DNA of 64,000 nucleotides, from contig NC_070562.1 of assembly GCF_026914185.1 (NCBI RefSeq), positions 5,828,001 to 5,892,000 on the forward strand, read 5' to 3'. The position numbers and the translations under genes were made by a program. Below are positions 50,832 to 61,214 of the stretch, piece after piece; positions within the stretch are counted from its first letter, which is position 1; the number at the start of each line of letters is the position of its first letter. Under the pieces are notes generated by a model. That model searched no databases. It was not told the origin of the DNA and saw nothing but the letters and a program-made list of their open reading frames with translations. The stretch is from Puccinia triticina (lineage: Eukaryota > Basidiomycota > Pucciniomycetes > Pucciniales > Pucciniaceae).

Positions 50832-50968
50832 GTTCTGTTTCCCCAATGGGTTTGAGTTTAGACTTTGACAATCTTTCTAGCCCTTCAAGCCGTGAATTTA
50901 TTCTCAACAATCTTAACTCTGAATTGTCTCACAATGGTCCCTTGTTATTGCACTGCCAGAATAATTAG
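50189..50968 (+). CDS. Overlapping ORF in the -1 frame of the extra ORF
   Basis: 259 residues from ATG 50189 in the -1 frame, overlapping the 403-residue ORF for 640 bp and continuing 137 bp past its stop. It is Ser-, Ala- and Pro-rich without a known domain. Its non-overlapping end (LSLDFDNLSSPSSREF) ends just before the palindrome at 50982. GC-rich low-complexity sequence often leaves other frames open by chance, so it may not be real. Confidence 0.25.
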   Translation: MDPSDRAERTRAHLVPSRQQLRASSYRRSPFAEQSVPSYSAAPAPSAYDGDADPRASEFSTPNARGGVPGSYPSVQPRASATTAAYANPEPQPSAQRQYLGSTAAAATAASPTAGHETPSFHTARWEPSHEAHSLSTPWRTLPATSTPISSSRSTIRASAAPQSFSKLERIGEELEASEGRHSKSPPNRSVPHESFSRISKRIPAWEGKRKSSISSVSPMGLSLDFDNLSSPSSREFILNNLNSELSHNGPLLLHCQNN

Positions 50969-50981
50969 CTGGGTTGAGGTT

Positions 50982-51135
50982 ATCCCAGTTAAACTGGGAT
51001 GAACTAAACCAATTTAAACTTGGTTGATCTCAACTGATGAAATATAAATCCAAGGTACCCCCCTTGGTTTTATATTTCATTGGATGAGATCAACCCATTT
51101 TAAATTGGTTGAGTTCATCCCAGTTAAACTGGGAT
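50982..51135. repeat. Long imperfect palindrome just before gag of element C
   Basis: Arm 50982-51055 pairs with 51062-51135 at roughly 85-90% identity, leaving a 6-nt loop. Each arm also carries the perfect small palindrome ATCCCAGTTAAACTGGGAT. The gag ATG (51134-51136) overlaps the end of the right arm, so in RNA the start codon would lie at the base of a long stem. Confidence 0.85.
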
Positions 51136-53221
51136 GACTTCATCCCAGCCAAATATGCTGGCAGTGTTGGAAGAAAAAGTACAAGCTTTATTCTCCAAAT
51201 TCTTATCTGAACTTTCAGGAACTATTGAAACTATCCCTGGTACATTGTTAGAATCATGTGTGCAGAATTTCAAACAAGTCTTAAATGTTTCAATTATTGA
51301 CATCTTCAGAGAAGAATTTATGCCCCAAATGCTTGATCAATTTCTGAACCAAATGAGAGAATGTGCCAAAGAAAGACCATCTGGGAGCACCGATGAGTTT
51401 GAGCAATTGAGAAAACTCATTGAGGAGAAAATGGAAAGTGTCCAAGACAAATTGGAAGGAGTGCAAGACCTTATTCTAGTGAATGAATCTCAATGCCACT
51501 CCAATATGGACACCCTTGGTAAGAACTTGGATGATATGGAAGATAAAATGTATCACAAACTTTCTTCTCTAGAAAACCAAATGAGTGACCTTCAAACTAA
51601 TGGTCATAACAGATTTGAGCAAACCAAGAGAAGATTCAGTGACATTTCTTCTGTGGTACATCAAACAAATACCAAGTTAGAGACCTTGGTTAATGATAGT
51701 AGAGATTGTCCTCCCCATCTCAATTACAATAACCCATTGCTCAATGTGCAGAGTGAGAATAATCACAATCAGAACAATCTGAGAAATCCTTCCCAGTATG
51801 ATTCTCATAGACCTCCACCTGCCATGGAAAATACTCCTCTACCTGAATCCCACCAATCTGCTAGAGCCAATTTCTCCAAGTCAGCTAGTAATGAAAATAT
51901 TCCAACTGCCAATGATGAATTCCCATACATTGATCATGGATCAATTGACTTTGACATGAGGAGAGAGCTGTGGAAGAGCATACCAAAGAACAGTGAATGG
52001 GATAAGTTCTCAGGTGAATTGCCCTACAATCATGAGCTTTGGATTAAGAACACAGACATCCTTGTTAGAGATTACTTGATGCTTGACAACATGATAATCA
52101 GTAGATTGACAATATTGCTGACTGACACAGCAAGAAATTGGTATCTTGGCATCAGAGACAAGTATGGAAACAAGTCTTGGGCCTGGTGGAAGAATGCCAT
52201 CAGAAATAAGTTTGGTACTGAGAACTGGAAATGGAAAATGCAACAAGAGTTTGAAAATGCTCACTTTGCTTATGATGGGAGAAAAATCCATAAATGGTTT
52301 GGTACTCAAAGAGAAAGACTGAAAGCTTATCAACCTGAGCTCAGTGAGTATCTCATTTGTGAGAAGATCTTAAAGCAATGCCCTCCAAATCTTGAGCATG
52401 CTGTTAAAAGCAGATACAAGAGAGATGCTACTGAAATGAGCTTTGAGGACATGGTCATAATTGCTGAAGAAGTCATAGACAGAGTCATGAAAAGGAACAA
52501 GCCTGTGACAAATAATTATAGTGCTCCAAACAGATATCAGTGGAGAAATAATCCTGTGCCTGAGAAAGCTGATAAGCCAAATGAATCCTCTGCAAGAAGA
52601 AATCCAGCCTCTGCCCCTGAAAAGGACAAACTTATATGTCATTTCTGCAAACAAACTGGCCACTTCTCCAGGGAATGCCCTAAGAAGAAGAACAGGATCA
52701 ACAATGTAGGAATGGATGATGATGATGATCCCAAAAGTGCCAATGGAGAAGATCAAGGTGAGCGACAAAAGTCTGGATCAGAGCTAGATGAAGAAGAAGA
52801 GAATCATAGAACCAATCACATGATCCTTGCTATGGACAATGGAACTGGTGCTAATTATGATCCCCTAGTTGACTTTGATTTTGGAGCACACGCTGTAGAG
52901 TGTGAGATAAACCAAGACTTCTCCATTGCTGAAATCCAAGCTGAGACTCATCAACCTCAGACCTGGGACAAATCATGCCAGTCTTCCCATGTAGAGGATG
53001 CTAGACTGATGAAATGTAAACCTGATAGAGGAAAAGCTCATCTCACTGGGAAAGCAAATCTCACTACTGTCCTCATTGAATCCAAAGAACACTCATGTCT
53101 TCTTGATAGTGGAGCTTCTTGTTCAATCATCAGCAACAGATTGCTAGATTCCATAATACCAGAATGGGAAAACAAACTCATGCCAATCAACCATGCTAAA
53201 TTCCACAGCTGTAGTGACTAA
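51134..53221 (+). CDS. gag: Gag and first part of protease of element C
   Basis: 695 residues to TAA 53219-53221. About residues 80-190 are heptad-rich and probably coiled coil (LEGVQDLILV, DDMEDKMYHKLSSLENQM). A capsid-like part with NEFGTENWKWKM-type helices lies around 285-430. A CCHC knuckle, CHFCKQTGHFSREC, is near 502-515, followed by an acidic linker. LLDSGASCSI (near 656-665) is the retropepsin active site. The stop falls about 30 residues after the active site, inside the protease domain, and the same frame continues as pol. AT-rich codon use, unlike the ORF upstream. Confidence 0.92.
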   Translation: MTSSQPNMLAVLEEKVQALFSKFLSELSGTIETIPGTLLESCVQNFKQVLNVSIIDIFREEFMPQMLDQFLNQMRECAKERPSGSTDEFEQLRKLIEEKMESVQDKLEGVQDLILVNESQCHSNMDTLGKNLDDMEDKMYHKLSSLENQMSDLQTNGHNRFEQTKRRFSDISSVVHQTNTKLETLVNDSRDCPPHLNYNNPLLNVQSENNHNQNNLRNPSQYDSHRPPPAMENTPLPESHQSARANFSKSASNENIPTANDEFPYIDHGSIDFDMRRELWKSIPKNSEWDKFSGELPYNHELWIKNTDILVRDYLMLDNMIISRLTILLTDTARNWYLGIRDKYGNKSWAWWKNAIRNKFGTENWKWKMQQEFENAHFAYDGRKIHKWFGTQRERLKAYQPELSEYLICEKILKQCPPNLEHAVKSRYKRDATEMSFEDMVIIAEEVIDRVMKRNKPVTNNYSAPNRYQWRNNPVPEKADKPNESSARRNPASAPEKDKLICHFCKQTGHFSRECPKKKNRINNVGMDDDDDPKSANGEDQGERQKSGSELDEEEENHRTNHMILAMDNGTGANYDPLVDFDFGAHAVECEINQDFSIAEIQAETHQPQTWDKSCQSSHVEDARLMKCKPDRGKAHLTGKANLTTVLIESKEHSCLLDSGASCSIISNRLLDSIIPEWENKLMPINHAKFHSCSD

Positions 53222-56200
53222 TTGCAGCCAATGGGCATAATAGAAATGGCTTTGATTTTTCCTCACACTAAAGGTTCAGTAAGAATTCTAGCAGAATTTG
53301 TAGTTATGAAAAATGCAAGAATAAATTACCTTATACTTGGAAATGATTACATGTCTCTGTATGGTTTTGATATCACAAACAGTAAAGAAAGATTCTTTAC
53401 CATTGGCAATGAGAACAAGAGGAAGAAATTCAGTTTTAAATCTCATCATCTGGAGAGAATGAGTCCTTCCAATGAAATTTCTGCTGTAAAGAAGTCCCAT
53501 CCCCAACTGCAGCAATTTATTGTGGAGGAACTCTGTGAAGCCAAATTCAGTGATAAACTGACCATTGAGCAGAAAGAGAAGCTGTTTGAAGTCCTCTACA
53601 ATAACAAACTTGCCTTCTCCAACACCAACCAGCCCCTTGGTGCCATTAAAGGCCATGAAGTTCACCTCAAGCTGACAACTGAAAGGCCTTATCCTCCTGT
53701 TCTCAGAAGACAACCTTATCCTGCCAGCCCCAAAAGCAGAGAAGCTCTTGAGCAACATATTGAAGAACTAGTAAAACTGAATGTTCTAAGAAAGGTTGGC
53801 CATAATGAAGTAGTTGAGATCACCACTCCTGTGATCATTGCCTGTCATAATGGGAAGTCCAGGATGGTAGGAGATTTCAGAGCTTTAAACTCCTACACTG
53901 CTTCAGACAGATATCCCATTCCCAAAATCAGTGAGACTCTGAACAACCTAGCCAAAGCTAAATTTCTGACTAGCATGGATGTACTCAAAGGTTTTCACCA
54001 GAATGTCATTGCAGAAGATTCCAGACACCTGCTCAGGATTATTATGCACAAAGGAATCTATGAATATCTGAGAATGCCCTTTGGAATCAAGAATGCCCGC
54101 TCCCATTTCCAGAGGATGATGGACATTGAGTTCAGAAAAGAAATTGATGAGAAGTGGGTCATTATCTACATTGATGATATCATCATTATGTCCAATACTT
54201 GGGAAGAACACCTCACTAGGATAGACAGGATACTTAAAGTTGTCATCAATATGAATATGAAAATATCCCTGAAGAAGTGTAACTTTGGATTTGATCAAAT
54301 CAAAGCTCTAGGCCATCTTGTTTCTGGAATTGCTATAGGAATAGATCAGAATAAAGTGGCTGCTGTCCTCCAAAAGCCTGTGCCCAGTAGTAGGAAAGAA
54401 ATGCAATCTTTTCTTGGTTTTGCTGGTTACTACAGACAGCACATTGAGAAGTTTGCTGAGATAGCGAAGCCTCTTACTGAGCTTACCAGGATAGATGTCA
54501 TATATGAGATGACTCATCACAGGATAGTGGCCTACAACTTGTTGAAAGAGAAACTGACTACAGCTCCCTTACTATTGTTCCCTGACTGGGCCCATCCTTT
54601 CACACTCTATGTAGATGCTAGCATGACTGGTCTAGGTGCTGCTTTACACCAAGTTCAAATCATTGAAGGAGTAAGGAAAGAAGGACCCATTGTTTTCATA
54701 TCCAGACAATTGAAGGACAGTGAAACTAGATATGGTGCTAGTCAACTTGAATGCTTGTGTCTAGTATGGGCCTTAGAAAAACTCCATTACTACTTGGATG
54801 GCAGTGTTTTTCATGTTGTAACTGACTGCACAGCTTTGAGATCCTTGCTGAACATGAAGACGCCCAATAGACACATGCTCAGGTGGCAGATTGCTATCCA
54901 GGAATACAGAGGCAATATGACCATAATCCACAGAGATGGGAACATTCACAAGAATGCAGACGGACTTAGCAGATGGGCTTTGCCAAATGATCCTAGTAAC
55001 CCTGCTTATGACCCAGAAGACAAAGATGATGATAGGTTCCCCATCATGGGCATCCATGTCTCCACTTTCAAGAATGAGTTCTTTGACTCTGTAAGAGAAG
55101 GTTACCAACAAGATAAAAACACTGTTATCTTGTCTGAGCTTTTGTTGAAAGATGCTAAAGATGCCCAGCTAAAAAACTCTCTACAAGATCCTTGGAGAAA
55201 GCTATATGATGAAGGAAGGTTCTCTATATTTGATGGCCTCATCTACTTCAGAGAAAAACATAATTCTGTCCTAGTCCTAGCTGACAAAGAAAGCATCAAC
55301 ACCATCTTACATGAATGCCACGACAGTGTCTACTCTGGTCATCTTTCTGAGGATAGGACTTTGGAGAAAGTAGCTGACACTGCTTGGTGGGCTAATTGGA
55401 GACAAGACACAGGTGAATATTGCTCTTCCTGTGATAGATGCCAGAAAGCCAATAAAGCCACAGGTAAGAGATTTGGACTGCTCATGAAAATTGAGGAACC
55501 TTCAAAGCCATGGGATGTGATTAACATGGATTGGGTAACTTCCTTGTCTCCTGGAGGAGCTGCTAGTTTCAATGCTTGCCTGGTGATAGTAGACAGATAC
55601 TCCAAGACTCCCATATTTGTGCCCTGCTTCAAAGATGATTCTGCCATAGACACTGCCATACTGTTTTGGAACAGAGTAATGCCTAGAACTGGCATCCCCA
55701 GAATCATCATCTCTGACAGAGATCCCAAATTCACATCTGAATTCTGGACTGGCTTGCACAGCATGCTAGGAACAAAACTCTCCTTTTCTACTGCTTACCA
55801 CCCCCAGACTGATGGTCTAGCTGAGAGAATGATCCAGACACTTGAGGATATGATCAGGAGATTTTGTGCCTATGGGCTGGAATTCAAAGACAATGATGGA
55901 TACACCCATGACTGGGTCTCACTTCTACCAATTCTTGAGCTAGCCTACTGCACCAGTATACATTCAACCACTGGGAAACCTCCTGCCATCCTGGAGAAAG
56001 GCTGGATCCCAAATCTTCCTAGAAATTTCTTGAAACAAGACTCTGTAGACATTCATCCTACTGCCCTTGCCTATGGAAAGATCTTTGAGAAAGCAAGGAA
56101 ACATGCTGAACAATGCATAACAGAAGCTACCTCTTACAACAAAGAGAGATGGGACAAGACTCATAAAGAACCATCATTCCAAGTTGGTGACAAATTCCTG

Positions 56201-56641
56201 ATATCCACAGCAAACTTCAACAACTTGTCTGGCCCCAAGAAGATGAGAGACTCCTTTGCTGGACCATTCCTGGTGAAAGCTTTACATGGAAAAAATGCTG
56301 TAGAGGTAATACTGACTGAAGAGTTCAGCAGAAAACATCCTACATTCCCTGTCAGCCTAGTGAAGCCATGGAAAGACCCCAATCCAGATAAGTTTCCCCT
56401 AAGACAGAAGGTTAAAGTTGTCATTCCCCCCATGGAGAAGACCCCCCAGAGTAAAGTCATACAGAAGATTCTCAGAGAGAAAAGATTGAGAGTAGAAAAC
56501 AGAGATGTGATGATGTACTTAGCTAGATACAAAGGCATGAGTGCTGATCATGATGAATGGCTCCTAGAGAAGGACATTCCAGACTCTGCTATCCTTCTCA
56601 GGAAGTTCAGAAGTGAGAAGAGGTCTACCCCTATGGTTTAA
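53222..56641 (+). CDS. pol: Pol of element C (protease end-RT-RNase H-integrase-chromodomain)
   Basis: 1139 codons in the same frame as gag, directly after its TAA; the listed first codon is TTG, so it is not an independent start. The first 65 residues complete the protease ([14 protein letters not shown]). Reverse transcriptase has Asp near 253 ([10 protein letters not shown]) and YIDD at 316-319. RNase H begins near [13 protein letters not shown]. The integrase has [11 protein letters not shown] and CSSCDRC (zinc finger), then [12 protein letters not shown] and TDGLAERM (DDE). A C-terminal chromodomain ([20 protein letters not shown], about 1098-1118) places it among chromoviruses, whose integrases target histone marks. 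Stop TAA at 56639-56641. No further lesion. Confidence 0.94.
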   Translation: MQPMGIIEMALIFPHTKGSVRILAEFVVMKNARINYLILGNDYMSLYGFDITNSKERFFTIGNENKRKKFSFKSHHLERMSPSNEISAVKKSHPQLQQFIVEELCEAKFSDKLTIEQKEKLFEVLYNNKLAFSNTNQPLGAIKGHEVHLKLTTERPYPPVLRRQPYPASPKSREALEQHIEELVKLNVLRKVGHNEVVEITTPVIIACHNGKSRMVGDFRALNSYTASDRYPIPKISETLNNLAKAKFLTSMDVLKGFHQNVIAEDSRHLLRIIMHKGIYEYLRMPFGIKNARSHFQRMMDIEFRKEIDEKWVIIYIDDIIIMSNTWEEHLTRIDRILKVVINMNMKISLKKCNFGFDQIKALGHLVSGIAIGIDQNKVAAVLQKPVPSSRKEMQSFLGFAGYYRQHIEKFAEIAKPLTELTRIDVIYEMTHHRIVAYNLLKEKLTTAPLLLFPDWAHPFTLYVDASMTGLGAALHQVQIIEGVRKEGPIVFISRQLKDSETRYGASQLECLCLVWALEKLHYYLDGSVFHVVTDCTALRSLLNMKTPNRHMLRWQIAIQEYRGNMTIIHRDGNIHKNADGLSRWALPNDPSNPAYDPEDKDDDRFPIMGIHVSTFKNEFFDSVREGYQQDKNTVILSELLLKDAKDAQLKNSLQDPWRKLYDEGRFSIFDGLIYFREKHNSVLVLADKESINTILHECHDSVYSGHLSEDRTLEKVADTAWWANWRQDTGEYCSSCDRCQKANKATGKRFGLLMKIEEPSKPWDVINMDWVTSLSPGGAASFNACLVIVDRYSKTPIFVPCFKDDSAIDTAILFWNRVMPRTGIPRIIISDRDPKFTSEFWTGLHSMLGTKLSFSTAYHPQTDGLAERMIQTLEDMIRRFCAYGLEFKDNDGYTHDWVSLLPILELAYCTSIHSTTGKPPAILEKGWIPNLPRNFLKQDSVDIHPTALAYGKIFEKARKHAEQCITEATSYNKERWDKTHKEPSFQVGDKFLISTANFNNLSGPKKMRDSFAGPFLVKALHGKNAVEVILTEEFSRKHPTFPVSLVKPWKDPNPDKFPLRQKVKVVIPPMEKTPQSKVIQKILREKRLRVENRDVMMYLARYKGMSADHDEWLLEKDIPDSAILLRKFRSEKRSTPMV

Positions 56642-56663
56642 TTTCCTACAGAAATCCAACCTT

Positions 56664-56678
56664 TTTGGTGGTAGGGAA
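56664..56678 (+). other. Polypurine tract of element C
   Basis: TTTTTGGTGGTAGGGAA ends directly at the 3' LTR; the last 11 bases are nearly all purine. Confidence 0.6.
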
Positions 56679-57631
56679 TGTCAGCCTTAGAGTCAACACA
56701 GCTGACCTAAAGCCTGCCTTTTTCTACTTTTTACATATGAATTACTTCATATCTTTTTCATCTTAAGAGATATCCTTGTTTTGACTTCACATTCTGTTTC
56801 CTCATGCAATTTTGACCCTAGTTACAACTCACCAATTCTCTGTAACTCTACTCCTTCCCTGAGTTCTTGAGTTGTGGCGCGCATGCGCAGTTGTGACGTG
56901 TCAGCGCTACCAGGCGCGCCAAACCACATGTACATATGTAATTACATAAGCAAACTGTGAAAATTTTCGAAGTCAGGATCCCCCTTGCCTGAGGAGGATC
57001 TACAGACTTCAGCAGACCAGAACCACACCTCCAGACAACCCAGGATCACCAGAACAAGGCCACTACACTCCCAGTATCACCAACAGGAATATTGACAGTT
57101 AGTAACCTTTTCATTGAACCTTGATTATCTCAGAGGAGTTCCTCTCTGTCTCTTTGACTGCTTTCTCTCCTCTCTTGTTTGTTTCTCTCCTCTTTGATCA
57201 CAGGTACATATACCTCTAGACATCTACTCTCAAGGATCAAATCACTTCATATCCTTCTTTTTCTGTGGTTTTTGTCAGTAACAAACCACATAGGTTTCCC
57301 TTTAAAGAACCTTGACTATCCAAAGAGAAGTCTAAAAAATTTTGGCTGATTAGACTTGTCTAATTCAGATACCTTCCACGTTTCCATTGCGAGAAAAGGC
57401 TGTTGCAATCTCTGGCACAGCTTGGCAGCACTCCCTTAAGGAGTAGCATTGCTAGTGGATGTTAGTTCCCACCTACAGGTCAACAGAACCTTGAATATCA
57501 TCTCTCAGATCATCTATTTCTCTCTCTCTCTTTTTCTCTTACTGTTTGTTATTTCTTTATCCCAAGAAATCCAAGCAGTGCCCACCCATTTTTCTTGTGT
57601 CCTGCTGTCACATAAGAGACACAGGCTCACA
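56679..57631 (+). repeat. 3' LTR of element C
   Basis: 953 bp, partner of 47895-48847. Followed by AATGG, the target duplication. Confidence 0.96.
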
Positions 57632-57636
57632 AATGG

Positions 57637-58209
57637 CCCCCCTTAAATACCCTGCCCGGAGACCTACCTACCTCACAGCTGGTCCTGAAACGCCTTGCCA
57701 TTATTGCTTGTCAATCATCCACCACGGTCCACAATACAGGTCGTTCCCACTGCCATGCTTGTCACTGCTCGCCACTACAACCTCCACCACAACAGACCCT
57801 CCCAGGTTTGTCTTTCACTGCGCAATTGCCACTGACATTTAGATTGATACCACCTATTTTTTTGGCCTTTGTGGCATCCGAATGTACAGCAGGTCCCTGC
57901 CGGCCCTCCCAACCACTCAACATCATCCAACCAACATGCAACTAACCCTTTGCTACAGGCACGTATTGCTCAACACAACTGTACAAATACCAGCCATTCC
58001 CTCTGCTCTAGCTACGACTGTTCACTCAGGAACAACAGCACCACCACCATACAAAGACCGCACAAGCATACAGCCAGCAGTACAATCTCTTGCGCCCGCT
58101 GGTGATGCAAGTAACCGGCTTCAATAACTCATGCGAGCGCAAGTCGCGAGGCCTACGGAAAATCACTGGCACACTGGGGTGCAACAGGAGACTAGAAGAG
58201 GGAGCAGCA
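57637..58209. other. Intergenic, no gene established
   Basis: Open frames rich in Thr, Pro and Ser cover the stretch without domain content. Some may be exons of the broken CNH gene that follows. Confidence 0.35.
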
Positions 58210-59420
58210 ATTAGTGCAGTCTCAGTCCAGTGGGCGCAAGGGCCGGGCCGGGTGGGGCGGTGGCGGTGGCGGCGGACAACCAGTGGCTGTTCCCAATTCC
58301 TGGGCAGGAACCCAAACAGCTACTCATGCAGGATGTACATATTTTGACTCGGAGCGGCTCCAACTGGTCTGTAGGGCCAAGTTCAAGATGGCCATCGGGC
58401 TCAGCCTCCAGATCCTTGACTCATACAAGATCTTTGACTTCTACCCCATGACCGACCAGACCTTTGCCGCCTCCGGCTCTATGACCGTGTATCCTATGCC
58501 TCCTGCTGCTGGCCATGTGAACGACTCCGGAGTCGGCGGTTCCAATGGCTCAATCAATGTATCCTGTGCTGGACCACAGAATCTTCCCAGCTAGGGCCCA
58601 ACGGTCGGCAAGGCACTCTCAAACATGCATGGTGTAAGGAATTCTTTGCCTGTCTGCCCTTTTAACTTCTGTTCCGGGTCTACAAAGTGTGTCCTACTAA
58701 CGCTGCTTAACTCATTTTGATCAGAGAAAGACTGATCAGTGGATGTTTCTTGTCTGTGTTTGTGTGCAGGAATTTTTTGTGCCCTCGGAGTTGTACGCGA
58801 TCCAGTACCTGCGCAATCTGCTGACAATCAGGGGCTTCAAGATCATGAACATTGACACCCTAAAGGCCGCCAGTATCCCCAACTTCAACCAGATCGAGCA
58901 GTAGGACGCAAAGCTGGCCTCTAGCGCCGCTGTGACGAGTCGCGGCGCTTGGGCATGTTCCAGCTGGGCAACAGCAAGTTTCTTCTCTGCTACAATGATC
59001 AGTCCCTCTCTTTTCCCCTCCCCCCCTCACAAAGTTTACAATACCGACAGATGCGAGGGAGTGTATGGTGTTTAATTTTTTTGCAGACAAGCGTGGGGAC
59101 CCTTTGGTTGACCAATACAAGGCAATGATTGAGTGGAACGGGCAGCCAACGACAATAGCCTACAGCTCTCCCTACGTGATCTGTTTCTCACCAACGCGGG
59201 TGGAGGTGTGGAACACACTGAGCTTGCAACGGATGCAGATCATCCGGGGGCAGGCGATTGTCTACACGTACAACAGCGGTGCGTTTGGCGAAGACAGCTC
59301 CCATGCACACAAAACTATCACTATCAATCCCAGGAGCTGCGGGTTGACCATGGCGCTGAGAAAGAGGCCAATGACGACGACAGAAAACACAGAGCCGATG
59401 TCATGATGAAGGATAGCAAC
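58210..59420 (+). pseudogene. Broken CNH-domain gene (Rho1-GEF/Rom2-like C-terminal part)
   Basis: Blocks of a citron-homology domain appear in order: SERLQLVCRAKFKMAIG (about 58350), ILDSYKIFDFYPM, then after an acceptor at 58769 EFFVPSELYAIQYLRN and FKIMNIDTLKAASIPNF, then in another frame RRLGMFQLGNSKFLLCYND, and after 59086 DKRGDPLVDQYKAMIEWNGQ and YVICFSPTRVEVW. This is the order in fungal Rho1 guanine-nucleotide exchange factors such as Rom2, which activate cell-wall signalling. TAG at 58902-58904 interrupts NQIEQ-DAKLAS, and a frame change follows about 20 bp later, so it is broken. The catalytic DH domain was not seen here. Confidence 0.6.
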
Positions 59421-60570
59421 CTCTTCCATTGCATCTTCAAGATACCCTTCCCACACTCCCTCTCCCCTGTTCTCCCCATCATGTTCTTTGTTTACTCCTT
59501 TCTCTCCTCAGGGAATCTCACTCTTTCTCTGTGTCTTTGTTTTTAGTTTCCTTTGTTTTATTTGGGGACAAAATATCTTCCACAATAAAATTTGGCCATG
59601 ATAATATTTTGCACAATACAATTTGTCTAGCAGAATACTTGGCCAGGCATATGATGGGAGCGGAGATATTTTCACAAATATCTTGGATTTTTCATCAAGA
59701 ATTTCTTTGAAAAAATCCTAGAAACCACTTCAAGTAGTAGTTTCTGAGATCTTGCCAAAATACTTGGGTGGAAATATCCTGGAAAATATTTCCTGAATTT
59801 GTGAGAAACATTTCAGAAACCAATTGGAAAAATTTCTGAGATATTCTACAAATATCTGAAACATAGATGCTGTGAATTGTTCCTGGTAATGTATGTTCTG
59901 AATGATATAGAAAACATGTTGAACCAGCATTCATACCAGCTGCAAAATAGTTGACCATTGATTTTTATGCCATAGGTTTTAAAAAAAAGCAGTGAACATG
60001 GTGTTTTCTGATTGTTCTTAGTTTTTGACATGACTGGATCATCACCAAGTTGGTCACAAGCCTACCAGTGTTGCAGAAACTGGCACAATGGATGCATGCT
60101 CTGTAAAACTCAGCCTGGTGTGCAGTCTTGCTGACCTACCATTACCTGGTACATGCTTTAAAAAAATTTCAGAGCCAACTGTGGCCAAGATTTAGGGTTT
60201 ACCAAGTGCAGTGGGGGTATGAAGTGAGTGGGCGGGGAGAATAGCCAAGAATTAAAATCCGGGAGGGAGGGGGGGGGGCTGGATGTGGGGCACAATCTTT
60301 AACCTGTGGGGGATGAGAGGTACTTTGGGTGTAGGGAGGGTGGCCAACTGTCATTGGGGCGGGCAGGGTGCAACGTGAGGACCAATGGGAAACCTTGGGC
60401 TTGCCAAATCATGTGTGTGATTTCACAGGCTGGGTTTGGTCAGAGGTTTCCATGATGGAGGCTGCACATTCATAGTGGAAAAAATGGGTTGGAAAGGGTG
60501 TGGAGGGGGCTCAACAAGTACAGGAGAAGGGCATGTGTTTGCGGTGGGGGGGGGGCTCTTACACCCTGCA
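59421..60570. other. Intergenic, possible Helitron body
   Basis: No gene seen. AT-rich to about 60150, then G-rich with runs of G near 60270 and 60547. It lies just inside the Helitron-type end at 60595. Confidence 0.4.
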
Positions 60571-60595
60571 GCGGCGTAGCCGCTTTGGCCTCTAG
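60571..60595 (+). mobile_element. Helitron-type 3' terminus
   Basis: GCGGC-GTA-GCCGC hairpin (60571-60583), short spacer CTTTGGCCT-type, CTAG at 60592-60595, then T. Same signature as 19072-19096. Confidence 0.65.
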
Positions 60596-61214
60596 TTTTA
60601 TCTAAAACTTGCTGAATCCTTTTGTCACATTACCCTTTGTCATCAAGTGGTTCTTATTGACTAGCCTCTCCCTAAACTCCTGGAGCCCAAATTATTTATT
60701 TGTGATTTTGACAGTTACTTTGCCAAATTTCCTTTTCCAGAGGATCAACCCCAAACACACATGTATGTGATTGATAAGCAAAATAATGAAATAAGCACAG
60801 CCCCAAGTGAGACCAGTTACCAATTCTTACATCCACAGTGCCTGATGACACATTGGTGTCTGGATATCCTTCCAGGACAACACATATTGCCCCATGTAAA
60901 ACCATTCAGAATTTTTTTTAATTCAACCATGAAGCAAGGAAGACAACAAAAAATTGGACTCATAAGCTTAATTAAGGGTGAAGCAAATGAAGACAACAAA
61001 ATTTGGAACAATCAGAATAATTAAAGAAGATAATGGAGAACTGAAACAAATGAATCATAAGGAAATCAAGTCATATTTCTATCTCAAACAATAATCACTT
61101 TATGCATGTATTGCAAACCCATTAGAGTGAATATTGGAAGGAGTTATGTAGAAATTTTCATGGTGAGGTAATTTTATAAATCAATTTTTGTCAACAATGA
61201 TTTTCTATTTATTT
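60596..61214. other. Downstream region of family copy 3
   Basis: No gene seen. AT-rich; would hold the 3' untranslated region of the minus-strand family copy. Confidence 0.4.

Larger units (their letters stand above)
47895..57631 (+). mobile_element. Ty3/Gypsy LTR retrotransposon C with extra 5' ORF
   Basis: 9.7 kb. LTRs 47895-48847 and 56679-57631 are 953 bp each and differ at about eight bases by eye. The 5-bp target duplication AATGG (47890-47894 and 57632-57636) is perfect, so this is a single clean insertion. The interior has a primer-binding site, an extra GC-rich ORF region, a long imperfect palindrome, gag, pol with a C-terminal chromodomain, and a purine tract. Gag and pol are in one frame, split by a TAA. 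Confidence 0.97.
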
